Positions 24,306 to 33,727 of a DNA stretch of 64,000 bases are shown here, in pieces. How positions within the stretch are numbered: the first letter of the stretch is position 1; every line of letters begins with the position of its first letter. The notes beneath the pieces are model-generated. The model had not been told where the DNA came from, searched no databases, and was given only the letters and a program-made list of their open reading frames with translations. Source of the DNA: Acidobacteriota bacterium (GTDB taxonomy: Bacteria; Acidobacteriota; Vicinamibacteria; Vicinamibacterales; Vicinamibacteraceae); contig JADLFL010000024.1 of NCBI GenBank assembly GCA_020845575.1, positions 51,421 through 115,420 of the forward strand, written 5' to 3'. A program made the translations under genes and the position numbers.

Positions 24306-25786
24306 TGCGGTTGCCCGTGCGCGCCACCTTGATGCTCCTCATCGCGGCCCTGGTGGCCGCCTCGTCGCCGCTGTGCGCGCAGGACCGCCCGCCGCGGCCG
24401 CTCGACGCGCCAGACCTCAAGATTCCGCCCTACGAGATCCGGACGCTGCAGAACGGATTGCGCGTCGTGGTGGTCGCCCAGCACGAGCAGCCGGCGGTGA
24501 GCCTGCGGCTGATCGTGAAGGCGGGCGCCGCGCAGGATCCGATGAACAAGCCGGGCCTGGCGGGCATGGTTGGCGCCCTGCTCGATCAGGGGACGGCGAA
24601 GCGATCGTCGGAGGCGATCTCGGATGCCATCGACTACATCGGCGGCGCGCTCGGCACGGGCGCGGCTACCGATCTGTCGTTTGTCAACATCCTCATCCTG
24701 AAGGACAGCTTCGACTTCGGGCTGGACCTGATGTCCGAGGTCGTGCGTACGCCCTCGTTCCCGCAGGACGAGCTCGATCGCGTTCGCGATCAGGCGCTCT
24801 CGGCCATGAGCGTCAACATGCAGGACCCCGACTTCGTGGCAGACGCCGTGATCGGCCGGCTCGTCTACGGCTTCCATCCGTACGGCCTGCCGCGCAACGG
24901 CACGCCGGAGTCGCTGCCCGAGATCACGCGCGACGACCTCGTGACGTTTCACTCCACGTGGTTCGCGCCCAACAACGCCATTCTCGCCGTGGTCGGCGAC
25001 GTGGACGTCGAGGCGGCGTTCGCGGCGGTGACACAGGTGTTCGGGTCCTGGCAACCGCACGACGTCCCTGCGGCGCTCGATGCCGAACTGCCGGAACCGA
25101 CGCGCCGTGTCGTGCTGGTGGATCGGCCCAACGCCGTCCAGACGGAGATCCGCGCCGGACACGTCGCCATCGCCCGCAAGCACCCCGACTTCATGACGCT
25201 GAACCTCGCCACGAAGATCCTCGGCGGCGAGGGTGCCAATCGCCTGCAGAACGTCCTGCGATCGGAGAAGGGCCTCACGTACGGGGCCTCGGCGGACATG
25301 GACGCGTTCAAGCTCGCGGGTTCGATCATCGCCGAGACCGATACGCAGACGTCCACCACCGGCGAAGCGCTGCGCCTGACCATCGGCGAGTTCCAGCGGC
25401 TCGTGCGCGAGCCTGTTGGCGAGCGGGAGCTGATGGGCGCCCAGGCCTATCTCTCCGGCAGCTTCCCGCTCAGCATCGAGACGGCCGACGACATCGCGCT
25501 GCAGGTGCTCAACCTCCTGTTCTTCGACCTCGACGTGAAGGATCTGGAGACGTATCGCGATCGCGTGAACGCCGTCACGAGCGCCGACATCCAGCGCGTG
25601 GCGCAACAGTTCGTCAAGCCGAACCGGCTGTCGATCGTGCTGGTCGGCGACGCATCGCGCGTGCTGCCGCAGCTCGAGGCGGTGGGCGTGGACAACGTCG
25701 AGGTGCTGCCGCTTTCGGAACTCGACCTGACCAGTCCGTCGCTGCGCCGCAAGGGACCCCTGCCGTCGCTGGTGCCAGGCCGCTGA
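24305..25786 (+). CDS. M16 family peptidase, non-catalytic partner
   Basis: 493 aa from the ATG overlapping the previous TGA. Signal peptide ending SSPLCAQ. Two M16 domains by alignment to its neighbour, but the zinc motif is missing: the HxxEH region reads GLAGMVGALLDQGT. The C-terminal domain keeps KGLTYGASADMDAF and SFPLSIETADDIA. It probably forms a clam-shell heterodimer with the upstream active subunit, as known for mitochondrial-processing-peptidase-like pairs. Confidence 0.9.
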   Translation: MRLPVRATLMLLIAALVAASSPLCAQDRPPRPLDAPDLKIPPYEIRTLQNGLRVVVVAQHEQPAVSLRLIVKAGAAQDPMNKPGLAGMVGALLDQGTAKRSSEAISDAIDYIGGALGTGAATDLSFVNILILKDSFDFGLDLMSEVVRTPSFPQDELDRVRDQALSAMSVNMQDPDFVADAVIGRLVYGFHPYGLPRNGTPESLPEITRDDLVTFHSTWFAPNNAILAVVGDVDVEAAFAAVTQVFGSWQPHDVPAALDAELPEPTRRVVLVDRPNAVQTEIRAGHVAIARKHPDFMTLNLATKILGGEGANRLQNVLRSEKGLTYGASADMDAFKLAGSIIAETDTQTSTTGEALRLTIGEFQRLVREPVGERELMGAQAYLSGSFPLSIETADDIALQVLNLLFFDLDVKDLETYRDRVNAVTSADIQRVAQQFVKPNRLSIVLVGDASRVLPQLEAVGVDNVEVLPLSELDLTSPSLRRKGPLPSLVPGR

Positions 25787-25793
25787 GGCGCGC

Positions 25794-26930
25794 ATGTCGC
25801 GCGTGATGATCTCGTGCGGCGAGCCGTCGGGCGACCTGTACGCCGGCGCGCTTGCCTCGGCGCTGCGCCGCCAGGCGCCCGATGTCGAGGTGTTCGGCTT
25901 CGGCGGGCCGCGCCTGGCCGCTGCCGGTGCTGAGTTGCTTGGCTCCTATGAGGGGCTGGCCGTTACGGGTCTGTCCGAAGTGTTGCGCACGCTGCCGCGC
26001 ACGTGGCGGATGTACAAGCACCTCGTCGCGGAAGCCGAGCGTCGTCGCCCCGACGTGTTCGTCGCGATCGACTTCGCGGATTTCAACTTCAGACTGGGTC
26101 AGGCTCTTCACGCACGCGGGATCCCCGTCGTGTACTACATCGGCCCGCAACTCTGGGCGTGGCGCCCCGGGCGCATGAAGGTGATCGAGCGGTTCGCGTC
26201 GCGCGTGCTCGTCATCTTCCCGTTCGAGCGCGAGCTCTACGAACGGGCCGGCGTCCCCGTCACGTTCGTCGGGCACCCGCTCATCGACCTGATCGACGCC
26301 CGGATCTCACGTGAGGATCTCCTTGCGAGTCATGGCTTGTCGGCTGGCGCGCGCACGATCGCGCTGCTTCCAGGCAGCCGTCACAACGAGGTGGTCAGTA
26401 CGCTGCCGACGATGATCGAGGCGTGTCGGCGGCTGCGTGACGACGCGCCGGACTTGCAGTTCGTCGTGGCGCGTGCGCCGGGTCTGGCTGACGCCGACTT
26501 GGCCGTGGCGCAGTCGGCCGGGTTGCCTCTGGCGATCCATCAGGGCGATACCGACGCCGTCCTGGCCGCGAGCGATCTCGTGCTCACGGCGTCGGGGACG
26601 GCCACGGTCCAGACGGCTCTCCACGGCAGGCCGATGGTGATCGTGTACCGGCTGTCGCCGCTGACCTACAGACTCGGCCGGCCGTTCGTGAAGGTCGACA
26701 CGTTCGGCATGGTCAACCTGATCGCGGGGACGCGCATCGTGCCGGAGTTGATCCAGGACGATTTCACCGCCGAGCGTCTCCACGCCGAAGCGCGCCGATT
26801 CCTGACCGACCCCGCGTATGCCGATGAGGTACGCAGGCAGTTGGGGGAGGTCGTGCGGGCTCTTGGCGGTCCTGGTGCGTCGGATCGGGCAGCGGCGGCG
26901 GTACTGGATGTTGCGGGAGCTGAGGTGTAG
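25794..26930 (+). CDS. lpxB: Lipid-A-disaccharide synthase
   Basis: GT19 glycosyltransferase joining UDP-2,3-diacylglucosamine and lipid X. 378 aa from ATG 25794. Motifs: ISCGEPSGDLYAG at the N-terminus, FGFGGPRLAAAGAEL, YYIGPQLWAWRPGRMKVI, FVGHPLIDL, LLPGSRHNEV, and ASGTATVQTALHGRPMVIVYR. Lies 7 nt after the M16 pair, so probably in the same transcript. With lpxD this supports a lipid A-containing outer membrane. Confidence 0.95.
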   Translation: MSRVMISCGEPSGDLYAGALASALRRQAPDVEVFGFGGPRLAAAGAELLGSYEGLAVTGLSEVLRTLPRTWRMYKHLVAEAERRRPDVFVAIDFADFNFRLGQALHARGIPVVYYIGPQLWAWRPGRMKVIERFASRVLVIFPFERELYERAGVPVTFVGHPLIDLIDARISREDLLASHGLSAGARTIALLPGSRHNEVVSTLPTMIEACRRLRDDAPDLQFVVARAPGLADADLAVAQSAGLPLAIHQGDTDAVLAASDLVLTASGTATVQTALHGRPMVIVYRLSPLTYRLGRPFVKVDTFGMVNLIAGTRIVPELIQDDFTAERLHAEARRFLTDPAYADEVRRQLGEVVRALGGPGASDRAAAAVLDVAGAEV

Positions 26931-26985
26931 CCGCCGGATTTCATCCGGCGGACGGAGATCGCTGACTGCCGGACAAAGTCCGGCA
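26931..26985. repeat. Two hairpins downstream of lpxB
   Basis: CCGCCGGAT-TTC-ATCCGGCGG (26931-26951) begins at the lpxB stop. TGCCGGAC-AAA-GTCCGGCA (26967-26985) follows. Both have the shape of dispersed palindromic repeats and could stabilise or end the lpxB mRNA. Confidence 0.65.
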
Positions 26986-27036
26986 GCTCATCTGAGTAGT
27001 GGGGGGCGGCAGCTACACCTTGGAGGAAGTCGAGGC

Positions 27037-27594
27037 GTGACGGTGCACGAACGACGGTCGAGACGAGCATGGATGGGCGTGGTGGTGCTGGCGTGGCTCT
27101 GCGCCGGGCCGACGTCCGACGCGCGAGCCTCCACCGTCGTGCCGCTGGCGCTGAGCGAACTGGTGGGTGCCGCGGATGTCATCGTCGACGGCACGGTCCA
27201 AGACGTGCAGCACGTCGAGGTCAGCGGACGCATCGAGCGAATCGTGCGCGTACGGGTCGCGTCGGCGTGGAAGGGCGAGCCTGACGCGGTCGTGTACGTG
27301 CGCCTGGCGGGTGGGCGCATCGGCCGCACGGAAACACGCGTGCCTGGCGTACCGGATGTCGCCGCGGGAGACAGGGGCGTGTGGTTTCTCGCGTCACATC
27401 CGCGCGGTGGCTACAGCGTGGTCGGACTCCACCAGGGCGCGATGCGCGCGACCATGGGGCCAGACGGCGTCGCGCGCGTACTGGCGCCGTCGACGTCGGC
27501 CGACGCACGAGGCGCCGTGTCGCGGCTTCCGCGCACGATGACCGATCTCGCACGCGACGTCCGCACCCTTGCCGCTGCCGGAGCCGCGCGATGA
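27037..27594 (+). CDS. Secreted protein of unknown function next to a matrixin
   Basis: 185 aa from GTG 27037, preceded by GGAGGA. Basic N-terminus and a hydrophobic stretch (WMGVVVLAWLCAG) form a signal peptide. The mature part is beta-rich, starting STVVPLALSELVGAADVIVDG, with VRVASAWKGEPDAVVYVRLAGG and a FLASHPRGGYSVVG segment. The pattern resembles small exported proteins accompanying matrixin proteases, possibly an inhibitor or chaperone. This is inference from adjacency and the ATGA overlap with the protease gene. Confidence 0.6.
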   Translation: MTVHERRSRRAWMGVVVLAWLCAGPTSDARASTVVPLALSELVGAADVIVDGTVQDVQHVEVSGRIERIVRVRVASAWKGEPDAVVYVRLAGGRIGRTETRVPGVPDVAAGDRGVWFLASHPRGGYSVVGLHQGAMRATMGPDGVARVLAPSTSADARGAVSRLPRTMTDLARDVRTLAAAGAAR

Positions 27595-28673
27595 CGCGAC
27601 CTTCGGCTCGGAGCCTTGTCGGCAGGACATTCCCGGCATCGCAGCCCGCCTTCGCGCCCGCGGCGCTACGGCGCGGCAAGCATGCCCGACATTTCGCGCT
27701 CGTGGCCGTGCTCGCGCTGCTGGCGACGATGCCGACGTCGGCGTATCTGAAGTTCGGCTACGCCATCGACGGGCGGTCCGTCGTGCTCAAGTGGCCCGAT
27801 GGGCAGCCCGTTCGCTACGCGGTGGGATCGCGCGGTGTCGCCGGTGTCTCGGCGACTGACTTCCGCGAGGCCATCGCCCGCGCGTTCCAGACGTGGGAAT
27901 CGGTGCCGACCGCATCGATCCGCTTCCAGCAGGACGGTGTGACCGATCGTGTGCCGTCCGACAACGACGGCGTCACGCTGCTGGCATTCGACAGTCGTCC
28001 CGAACTCGATCGCACGCTCGGTGCCACGAGCTACACGATCGATCTCCTCAGCGGGACGCTGCTCGAAGCCGACGTCTTGTTCAACGCGGCGTTCCCGTGG
28101 TCGGTGGCAGGCAGTGGGCAACCCGGTCGCTACGATCTGGAGTCGATCGCGACGCACGAGATCGGACACCTGCTCGGTCTCGGGCATTCGGCGCTTGGCG
28201 AAACCGAGGTTCTCGGGTCCGGCCGTCGCGTGCTGTCGGCAGGGGCCGTGATGTTCCCGATCGCGTTCTCACCGGGCAACGTCAGCGGGCGTGTGCTCGA
28301 GGCCGACGACATCGCCGGCGTCTCCGACATCTATCCCGACGGCACGTTCCGTCGTGAGACCGGCAGCATCTCCGGCCGCGTGACCAAGGATGGTATCGGC
28401 GTCTTCGGTGCGCACGTCGCGGCGATGCACCTGCGCTCGGGGAAGCTCGTGGGCGGCGTGACGCTGGACGATGCAGGCAACTTCATCCTTGCTGGCCTCG
28501 AGCCCGGCCCAGTCGTGCTGCGGGTGGAGCCGCTTGACGATGGCGACGTGAGGAGCTTCATCGACTCGCCGCGCGTGGACGTGAACTTTCGGGTGGCGTT
28601 CTCCCCGCGTGCGGTGTTCGTGCCCCGCGCGGGCAACATTCCCGACGTCGTGATCACGGTCGTGGCCAAGTGA
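27591..28673 (+). CDS. Matrixin-family secreted zinc metalloprotease
   Basis: 360 aa from ATG 27591 (ATGA overlap upstream). The zinc-binding motif HEIGHLLGLGHS (near residue 195) and a following Met (AVMFPIAF) define a metzincin of the matrixin type. A C-terminal carboxypeptidase-regulatory-like beta domain (SGRVTKDGIGVFGAHVAAMH) follows. Its first 34 residues come before the real signal peptide (HFALVAVLALLATMPTSAYL) and are partly encoded by dispersed repeats, so translation may begin later. It probably degrades extracellular protein. Confidence 0.85.
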   Translation: MTRPSARSLVGRTFPASQPAFAPAALRRGKHARHFALVAVLALLATMPTSAYLKFGYAIDGRSVVLKWPDGQPVRYAVGSRGVAGVSATDFREAIARAFQTWESVPTASIRFQQDGVTDRVPSDNDGVTLLAFDSRPELDRTLGATSYTIDLLSGTLLEADVLFNAAFPWSVAGSGQPGRYDLESIATHEIGHLLGLGHSALGETEVLGSGRRVLSAGAVMFPIAFSPGNVSGRVLEADDIAGVSDIYPDGTFRRETGSISGRVTKDGIGVFGAHVAAMHLRSGKLVGGVTLDDAGNFILAGLEPGPVVLRVEPLDDGDVRSFIDSPRVDVNFRVAFSPRAVFVPRAGNIPDVVITVVAK

Positions 28674-29362
28674 ACGTGCGCGCGGCTGGATGGTGGGTGC
28701 TGGTCGGCGTCGTGCTGTCGGCTGCGCCGGCGTTCGCGCAGCAGACGGCATCGTCGCGACAGGCGGGTGAGCGACGGTTCGAACTGGCGGTGCTCGGCGG
28801 CGTGTTCGGCGGCGCGGATCTCGGTGGCGTGCCGGCGAACATGTCGACCAACGACGTGCCGTCGAGCGGACAGGCGGCGCTCTTCACCACGAAGACGTCG
28901 ATCTCCGATGCGCCAGTCGTGGACGGGCGCGTGGGCGTGCGCATCGCCGGAGGATGGTGGGCCGAGGGTGGATTCTCGTACGCCCGGCCGGACTTCGCCG
29001 TGCGCCTGTCCGCAGATACGGAAGGGGCACCTGACGTGACGGCCACGTCGCGCCTCACGCAGGTGGTGGCGGATGGCGCGCTGCAGCATCGATGGACGGG
29101 CCGGCGTGTGTCGCCGTTCGTGGTGGCCGGCGGCGGCTACCTGCGCCAGCTCGACCAACCCCGCACGACGGCCGAGACCGGCTCCGTGGTGTATGCGGGT
29201 GGCGGCGTGCGTGTGCGGCTGTCGCGTGCGCCTCGCGGATGGACCAGCCGTCTCGCCCTTCGCGGCGACGCGCGCCTCGTCTGGCTCCGCGGCGGAATCC
29301 GCCTCGCCGAAGAGCGCGGTCCCACGTTCGTCGTCGTGGGTGGACTTACGTACGGCTTGTAA
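28670..29362 (+). CDS. Outer-membrane beta-barrel protein
   Basis: 230 aa from GTG 28670, overlapping the matrixin stop (GTGA). Signal peptide ending APAFAQQ. Alternating hydrophobic strands (RFELAVLGGVFGGADLGG, RVGVRIAGGWWAEGGFSYA, VSPFVVAGGGYLRQL, TFVVVGGLTYGL) and a C-terminal Tyr-Gly-Leu fit an eight-stranded porin/OmpW-like barrel. Third gene of a three-gene secretory unit. Cargo unknown. It converges on xylA with one base between stops. Confidence 0.7.
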   Translation: MNVRAAGWWVLVGVVLSAAPAFAQQTASSRQAGERRFELAVLGGVFGGADLGGVPANMSTNDVPSSGQAALFTTKTSISDAPVVDGRVGVRIAGGWWAEGGFSYARPDFAVRLSADTEGAPDVTATSRLTQVVADGALQHRWTGRRVSPFVVAGGGYLRQLDQPRTTAETGSVVYAGGGVRVRLSRAPRGWTSRLALRGDARLVWLRGGIRLAEERGPTFVVVGGLTYGL

Positions 29363-29363
29363 G

Positions 29364-30521
29364 TCAGCGAACTCCCAGCAGGATGTCCGTCGTGAGCTGG
29401 TCGAGGCGCTCGTAGGCGAGGCCTCGCGCGGCGATCGCGTGCCTGTCGAACGTGCGGCCGGCGAGTGCGCGCGCGCCGTCGGCCGTGAACGCCCCGACGC
29501 TGCTGCCGTCGCCGTGCGCGTCGCGCAGGATCGCCTGGATCTCCGCGTCGGCATTCCACTGCGCGGCCTTCTCCTTCAGGATCAGGTACGTGCGCATGCA
29601 CCCGCGCGCGAACGCCTTCACGCCTTCGCGATCCTCGGTGCGATAGGCGTGCGCGTCGAAGTGGCGCGGCCCGTCGTAGCCGACGTCCTCCAGGAACTTC
29701 ACGAGGAAAAACGCCGCGCGCGGATTGGCGGCGCCGAAGCGGTAGTCCTGATCGTAGCGGCCCGGATTCTGGTCGTTCAGGTCGATGTGGAACAGCTTGC
29801 CGGCTTCCCACGCCTGCGCCACGGCGTGCGTCACGTTCAGCCCGGCCATCGTCTCGTGGGCGACCTCGGGATTGACACCCACCATCTCCGGATGCGCGAG
29901 CGTAGGGATGAAGCCGAGATAGTTGCCCGTCGTGGCCATGTAGATGTCGCCGCGCGGTTCGTTCGGCTTGGCTTCGAGCGCGAACCGATAGCCGTAACGC
30001 TGCGACAGGCTGTACGCGCACAGGTAATCGACGGCTTCCCTGAGCCGCTTGACGGCCTCGTCGGGGCGCCGGCACGCGTCGGTCTCGGTGCCTTCGCGTC
30101 CGCCCCACAGGACGAACGTTGTCGCGCCGAGTTCCGCGCCGATGTCCATCGCCGCCATCGTCTTCTGGATGGCGTAGGCGCGCACCTGCGGATCGTTGGC
30201 GGTGAAGGCGCCGTCCTTGAAGATCGGATCGGTGAACAGGCTCACGGTGGCCATCGGGCACACGATGCCGTGCGCCTGCATCGCGGCCTTGAACGCGCGC
30301 ACGATGGCGTCGCGCTCGGTGGGCGTGGTGTCGATGGGCACGAGGTCGTTGTCGTGGAGGTTGACGCCCCACGCACCGACCTCAGCGAGCATCGCGACAG
30401 CCTCGTCCGGAGGCAGCGCCTCCCGCACGGGTTCCCCGAAAGGATCGCGGCCGCGATTGCCGACGGTCCAGAGACCGAACGAGAACTTGTGCGACGGGGC
30501 AGGGCTGTACGGGTCTGGCAC
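29364..30521 (-). CDS. xylA: Xylose isomerase
   Basis: Interconverts D-xylose and D-xylulose. 385 aa, the short class I form typical of actinobacterial enzymes. Catalytic His/Asp in [11 protein letters not shown], metal site 1 in [13 protein letters not shown], metal site 2 in [13 protein letters not shown] and [17 protein letters not shown], and the conserved [11 protein letters not shown] 30521 with GGAGA upstream. Transcribed after xylB and gpx on the minus strand. Confidence 0.95.
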   Translation of the reverse strand: MPDPYSPAPSHKFSFGLWTVGNRGRDPFGEPVREALPPDEAVAMLAEVGAWGVNLHDNDLVPIDTTPTERDAIVRAFKAAMQAHGIVCPMATVSLFTDPIFKDGAFTANDPQVRAYAIQKTMAAMDIGAELGATTFVLWGGREGTETDACRRPDEAVKRLREAVDYLCAYSLSQRYGYRFALEAKPNEPRGDIYMATTGNYLGFIPTLAHPEMVGVNPEVAHETMAGLNVTHAVAQAWEAGKLFHIDLNDQNPGRYDQDYRFGAANPRAAFFLVKFLEDVGYDGPRHFDAHAYRTEDREGVKAFARGCMRTYLILKEKAAQWNADAEIQAILRDAHGDGSSVGAFTADGARALAGRTFDRHAIAARGLAYERLDQLTTDILLGVR

Positions 30522-30562
30522 GGAACGATCTCCGAAGAAGGGGACTCGCGGGGGAGTGTACG

Positions 30563-31168
30563 TCAGGGCTGCCGTTGCGGCGGCGGCTCGTCGAGTGCGG
30601 CGTCGATCGCGTTGCGCACCGTCTCGTCATCGGGTGCGACGCGACTGGAGAAGTACGCCTTGACCCTGCCGTCGCGGCCGACCACGTACTTGCCGAAGTT
30701 CCAGCTCGGCAAACGGCCGCAGGAGCCAAGGAAGCGATAGACGGATGACTGCGCCGGCCCGTCGCGCGTCACGACCTTGGCAAACAGCGGGAAGCGCACG
30801 TCGTACGTCCCCGAGCAGAACGTGGCGATCTCGTCGGCGGTGCCGGGTTCCTGTGCGCCGAAGTCGTTGCTCGGGAACCCGAGCACGGCGAAGCCGCGAT
30901 CGGCCAGTGTGTCGTGCAGGCGCTGCAAGCCCGCATACTGCGGCGTGAATCCGCATGCGCTGGCGGTGTTGACCACGAGCGTGACGCGACCGTCGAACGT
31001 GGAGAGTGGAACGGGCGACCCGTCGAGCGCGTCCGCCGTGAGGGCGTAGAGCGATCCGTCGGTCTCGCGTAGCGGCGTGAGCGTATTGGTCATGGCAGTC
31101 CGGAGGAACGCAACGGCATCGGCCAGACCGCGAGCGATGCGCCTGACGGGGCGACGCGCGCGATTCAT
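30563..31168 (-). CDS. Glutathione peroxidase family protein (Cys type)
   Basis: Reduces hydroperoxides, in bacteria usually with thioredoxin. 201 aa. Peroxidatic Cys in [15 protein letters not shown]; the other members of the catalytic tetrad are visible as Gln in GAQEPGT and Trp/Asn in [15 protein letters not shown] replaces the usual FPCNQFG, so one common Cys is Ser. ATG 31168 overlaps the xylB stop (ATGA), so it is translated with a sugar kinase, which is unusual company. The first 25 residues are Arg-rich and may not be part of the mature enzyme. Confidence 0.9.
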   Translation of the reverse strand: MNRARRPVRRIARGLADAVAFLRTAMTNTLTPLRETDGSLYALTADALDGSPVPLSTFDGRVTLVVNTASACGFTPQYAGLQRLHDTLADRGFAVLGFPSNDFGAQEPGTADEIATFCSGTYDVRFPLFAKVVTRDGPAQSSVYRFLGSCGRLPSWNFGKYVVGRDGRVKAYFSSRVAPDDETVRNAIDAALDEPPPQRQP

Positions 31169-32667
31169 GCGAGCGCGTCCCGCACCTGACGCAGCGCGGG
31201 GTAGAGAGCCTGATAGGCCCGGTACTGACGCGCGAGCACGGCCCGTCCTTCACCCGGCGCAACCTCGCCCGTGACGCGGACCACGCGATCGCACGCCGTG
31301 TCGACGTCGGGCCACACGCCCACGCCGACGCCGGCGAGGATGCCCGCACCGTAGGCCGCGCCTTCCTCGGCCGCAACAGTCTGCACGTCGTGTCCGTACA
31401 CGTCGGCCTGGATCTGCCGCCACAGCGCGGCGCGGGCGCCGCCGCCACCGAGTCGGATGGCCTCGACCGGCACCTGCATCTCCCGAAGGATCGTGAAGCT
31501 GTCCTGCAGGCTGAACGCGACGCCCTCGAGGATGGCGCGAATCACGTGCGCTCGGGTGTGCGACGCGGCAAGGCCGACCAGCGCGGCGCGGGCATGCGCG
31601 TCGAGGTGCGGCGTGCGCTCACCCATCAGGTACGGTGCCCACAGCACGCCGTCGGCGCCGGGCGGCACGGCGAGCGCCTCGTCTGCGAGACGCTCGTAGG
31701 GGTCGCGGTCGTCACTCGGCCCCGATCCGAATCTGTCGCGGAACCAGCGCAGCGACAGCCCGGCGGCCTGCGTGACGCCCATCACATGCCAGCGTCCAGG
31801 CACGGCGTGGCAGAACGTGTGGACGCGGCCCCGCGGATCGAGCGCCGGTCTGTCCGTTGCCGCGAAGACGACGCCGGAGGTGCCGATCGTCGCGCACACG
31901 GCCCCGGGTGTCACGATGCCCATGCCAACCGCACCTGCCGCCTGATCGCCGCCGCCGGCCACGACGGGGATGCCGGGACGGAGGCCGACGGCTGTTGCGC
32001 CGTCTGTCGTGAGCGATCCCGTGATCTGGGGGCCCTCGAACGCCTCCGGCATCATCGTCGCTTCGATGCCCGTGGCGCCGAACATCTCTCGCGACCAGCG
32101 GCGCCGCGCCACGTCGAACAGCAGCGTGCCGGATGCGTCGGCCACGTCTGTGGCGAAGCGTCCCGTGAGGCGATAGCGGATGTAGTCCTTCGGCAGCAGC
32201 ACGTGGCGCACGCGCGCCCACGCGTCGGGCTCGGTACGGCGCACCCACAGCAGCTTGGGCAGCGTGAAACCCGTCAGCGCCGGGTTACTCGTCCATTCGA
32301 TGAGGCGAGCCGCGCCGATGCGCTCGGTCAGCAGCGCGCACTCCTCGTGCGTGCGCTGGTCGCACCAGATCAACGCCGGACGCACCACCGCGCCCGCCCC
32401 GTCGAGCAGCGTCGCGCCGTGCATCTGTCCCGTGAGGCCGATGGCCGCGATGGCCGACGGGTCGAGGCCCGCGGCTTCGAGCGCGCGCGGCACCGCCTGC
32501 CGGCATGCGCGCCACCAGTCGTCGGGATCCTGCTCGGCCCACCCCGTCTGCGGCGCCGCGAACGGCGCGTGATCGGCCGTCGCCGACGCGATCACCGTTC
32601 CGGACTCGTCGAGAATCAGCGCGCGCGTCCCGCCCGTACCCACGTCGATGCCGAGGAGATAGGTCAT
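31165..32667 (-). CDS. xylB: Xylulokinase
   Basis: FGGY-family kinase phosphorylating D-xylulose to xylulose-5-phosphate. 500 aa from ATG 32667 (MTYLLGIDVGTGGTRALIL). The N-terminal ATPase fold has IDVGTGGTR, GLTGQMHGATLLD and PALIWCDQRT. The catalytic Asp lies in VAGGGDQAAGAVG and the C-terminal lobe has IRLGGGGARAALWRQI. TATAGC upstream (32690-32685) may be a -10 box. An upstream in-frame reading adds only repeat-derived residues and was not used. Confidence 0.95.
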   Translation of the reverse strand: MTYLLGIDVGTGGTRALILDESGTVIASATADHAPFAAPQTGWAEQDPDDWWRACRQAVPRALEAAGLDPSAIAAIGLTGQMHGATLLDGAGAVVRPALIWCDQRTHEECALLTERIGAARLIEWTSNPALTGFTLPKLLWVRRTEPDAWARVRHVLLPKDYIRYRLTGRFATDVADASGTLLFDVARRRWSREMFGATGIEATMMPEAFEGPQITGSLTTDGATAVGLRPGIPVVAGGGDQAAGAVGMGIVTPGAVCATIGTSGVVFAATDRPALDPRGRVHTFCHAVPGRWHVMGVTQAAGLSLRWFRDRFGSGPSDDRDPYERLADEALAVPPGADGVLWAPYLMGERTPHLDAHARAALVGLAASHTRAHVIRAILEGVAFSLQDSFTILREMQVPVEAIRLGGGGARAALWRQIQADVYGHDVQTVAAEEGAAYGAGILAGVGVGVWPDVDTACDRVVRVTGEVAPGEGRAVLARQYRAYQALYPALRQVRDALA

Positions 32668-32695
32668 GGCGCCGGGCCGCATGCTATAACCACGG

Positions 32696-32727
32696 CCGGC
32701 AACCGGCAACGGGCAACGGGCAACCGG
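32696..32727. repeat. Heptamer tandem repeat (GGCAACC units) between divergent xylB and esterase genes
   Basis: About four CCGGCAA/CGGGCAA units just upstream of the xylB -10-like box. Confidence 0.8.
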
Positions 32728-32772
32728 ATCGAAGGTCGGCGACCGGCCACTGGCCCGGCCGGAAGGCGACAG

Positions 32773-32796
32773 CTCCATCTCCATCTCCATCTCCAT
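32773..32796. repeat. (CTCCAT)4 hexamer microsatellite
   Basis: Four perfect CTCCAT units in the leader of the plus-strand esterase gene. On the minus strand they read ATGGAG repeats. Confidence 0.85.
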
Positions 32797-32814
32797 CTTC
32801 GCGGAGAGATCACG

Positions 32815-33720
32815 ATGTCATTTCGTTCGTGCGTGTTTCTGTTCACAGTCCTGGGCATGACGTCATCGGCTGCGGCGCAACGTCCACCGACGGGGACCGA
32901 GACCCGGCTGTGGTCGGGTGATGCGCCGTTGGCGACCGGGACCGGGGCCGAGGACACGCCGGCGCTCACCGTGTATCAGCCCGCGCCGGGGACGGCGACG
33001 GGGGCGGCGTTCGTGGTGCTGCCGGGAGGCGGGTATCGCGGACGCGCGGCGCACGAAGGCGAGCCGATCGCGCGCTGGCTCAATTCGATCGGCGTGACGG
33101 CGTTCGTCGCGCGCTATCGCGTGTCGCCCTACCGCCATCCCGCGCCGCTCTCAGACGCGCTGCGGGCGATCAGGTACGTGCGGGCACACGCGACGGACTG
33201 GGGCCTCGACGGTCGCGTCGGCATCCTCGGGTTCTCCGCGGGCGGCCACCTCGCGAGCACTGCCGCCACGCAGTTCACCGACGGTGATGCGAGCGCCACC
33301 GATCCCGTCCAACGCGTGAGCAGCCGTCCCGATCTCGCCATCCTGATCTACCCCGTGATCACCTTTACGGAGGACGCGTACGTCCACAAGGGATCGCGCA
33401 CGAACCTGCTCGGGGAAACCGCCACGCCGGAGCAGATGGCCGCGATGTCGTCCGAGCGCCGCGTCACTTCGCGCACGCCTCCCGTGTTCCTCGTCCACAC
33501 GACAGGCGATACCGGCGTGCCGCCCGAGAACAGCCTCCTGTTCGTCGAGGCAATGCGGAAGGCCGGCGTCGAACTCGAACTGCACCTCTACGAAGGCGGC
33601 CGTCATGGCTTCGGTCTCGGAGAGGTCAAGGATGGCCCCATCGGCACGTGGCCGATTCTTGGCGGGCTGTGGCTGCACAAGCACGGCTTCGCGCGCGAAA
33701 CCACTGTGTCTGTGAAGTAG
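32815..33720 (+). CDS. Secreted alpha/beta hydrolase (esterase, acetylxylan-esterase-like)
   Basis: 301 aa from ATG 32815, with GGAGAG upstream. Signal peptide ending SSAAAQ. Oxyanion region VVLPGGGYRGRA, nucleophile Ser in LGFSAGGHLAS (near residue 143), Asp in HTTGDTGVPPENS and His in GGRHGFGLG. The BD-FAE/DLH-type layout and divergence from xylB-xylA suggest removal of acyl groups from xylan oligomers. Specificity is inference. Confidence 0.85.
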   Translation: MSFRSCVFLFTVLGMTSSAAAQRPPTGTETRLWSGDAPLATGTGAEDTPALTVYQPAPGTATGAAFVVLPGGGYRGRAAHEGEPIARWLNSIGVTAFVARYRVSPYRHPAPLSDALRAIRYVRAHATDWGLDGRVGILGFSAGGHLASTAATQFTDGDASATDPVQRVSSRPDLAILIYPVITFTEDAYVHKGSRTNLLGETATPEQMAAMSSERRVTSRTPPVFLVHTTGDTGVPPENSLLFVEAMRKAGVELELHLYEGGRHGFGLGEVKDGPIGTWPILGGLWLHKHGFARETTVSVK

Positions 33721-33727
33721 CGACATC

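Noticed and set aside
30563..31168. Selenocysteine-containing glutathione peroxidase
   Set aside because: The peroxidatic position is encoded by a Cys codon, with no in-frame TGA.
32668..32796. xylB start at 32796 giving a Met-Glu repeat leader
   Set aside because: The leader is the translation of the hexamer microsatellite and heptamer array; FGGY kinases begin at the MTYLLGIDVG position.
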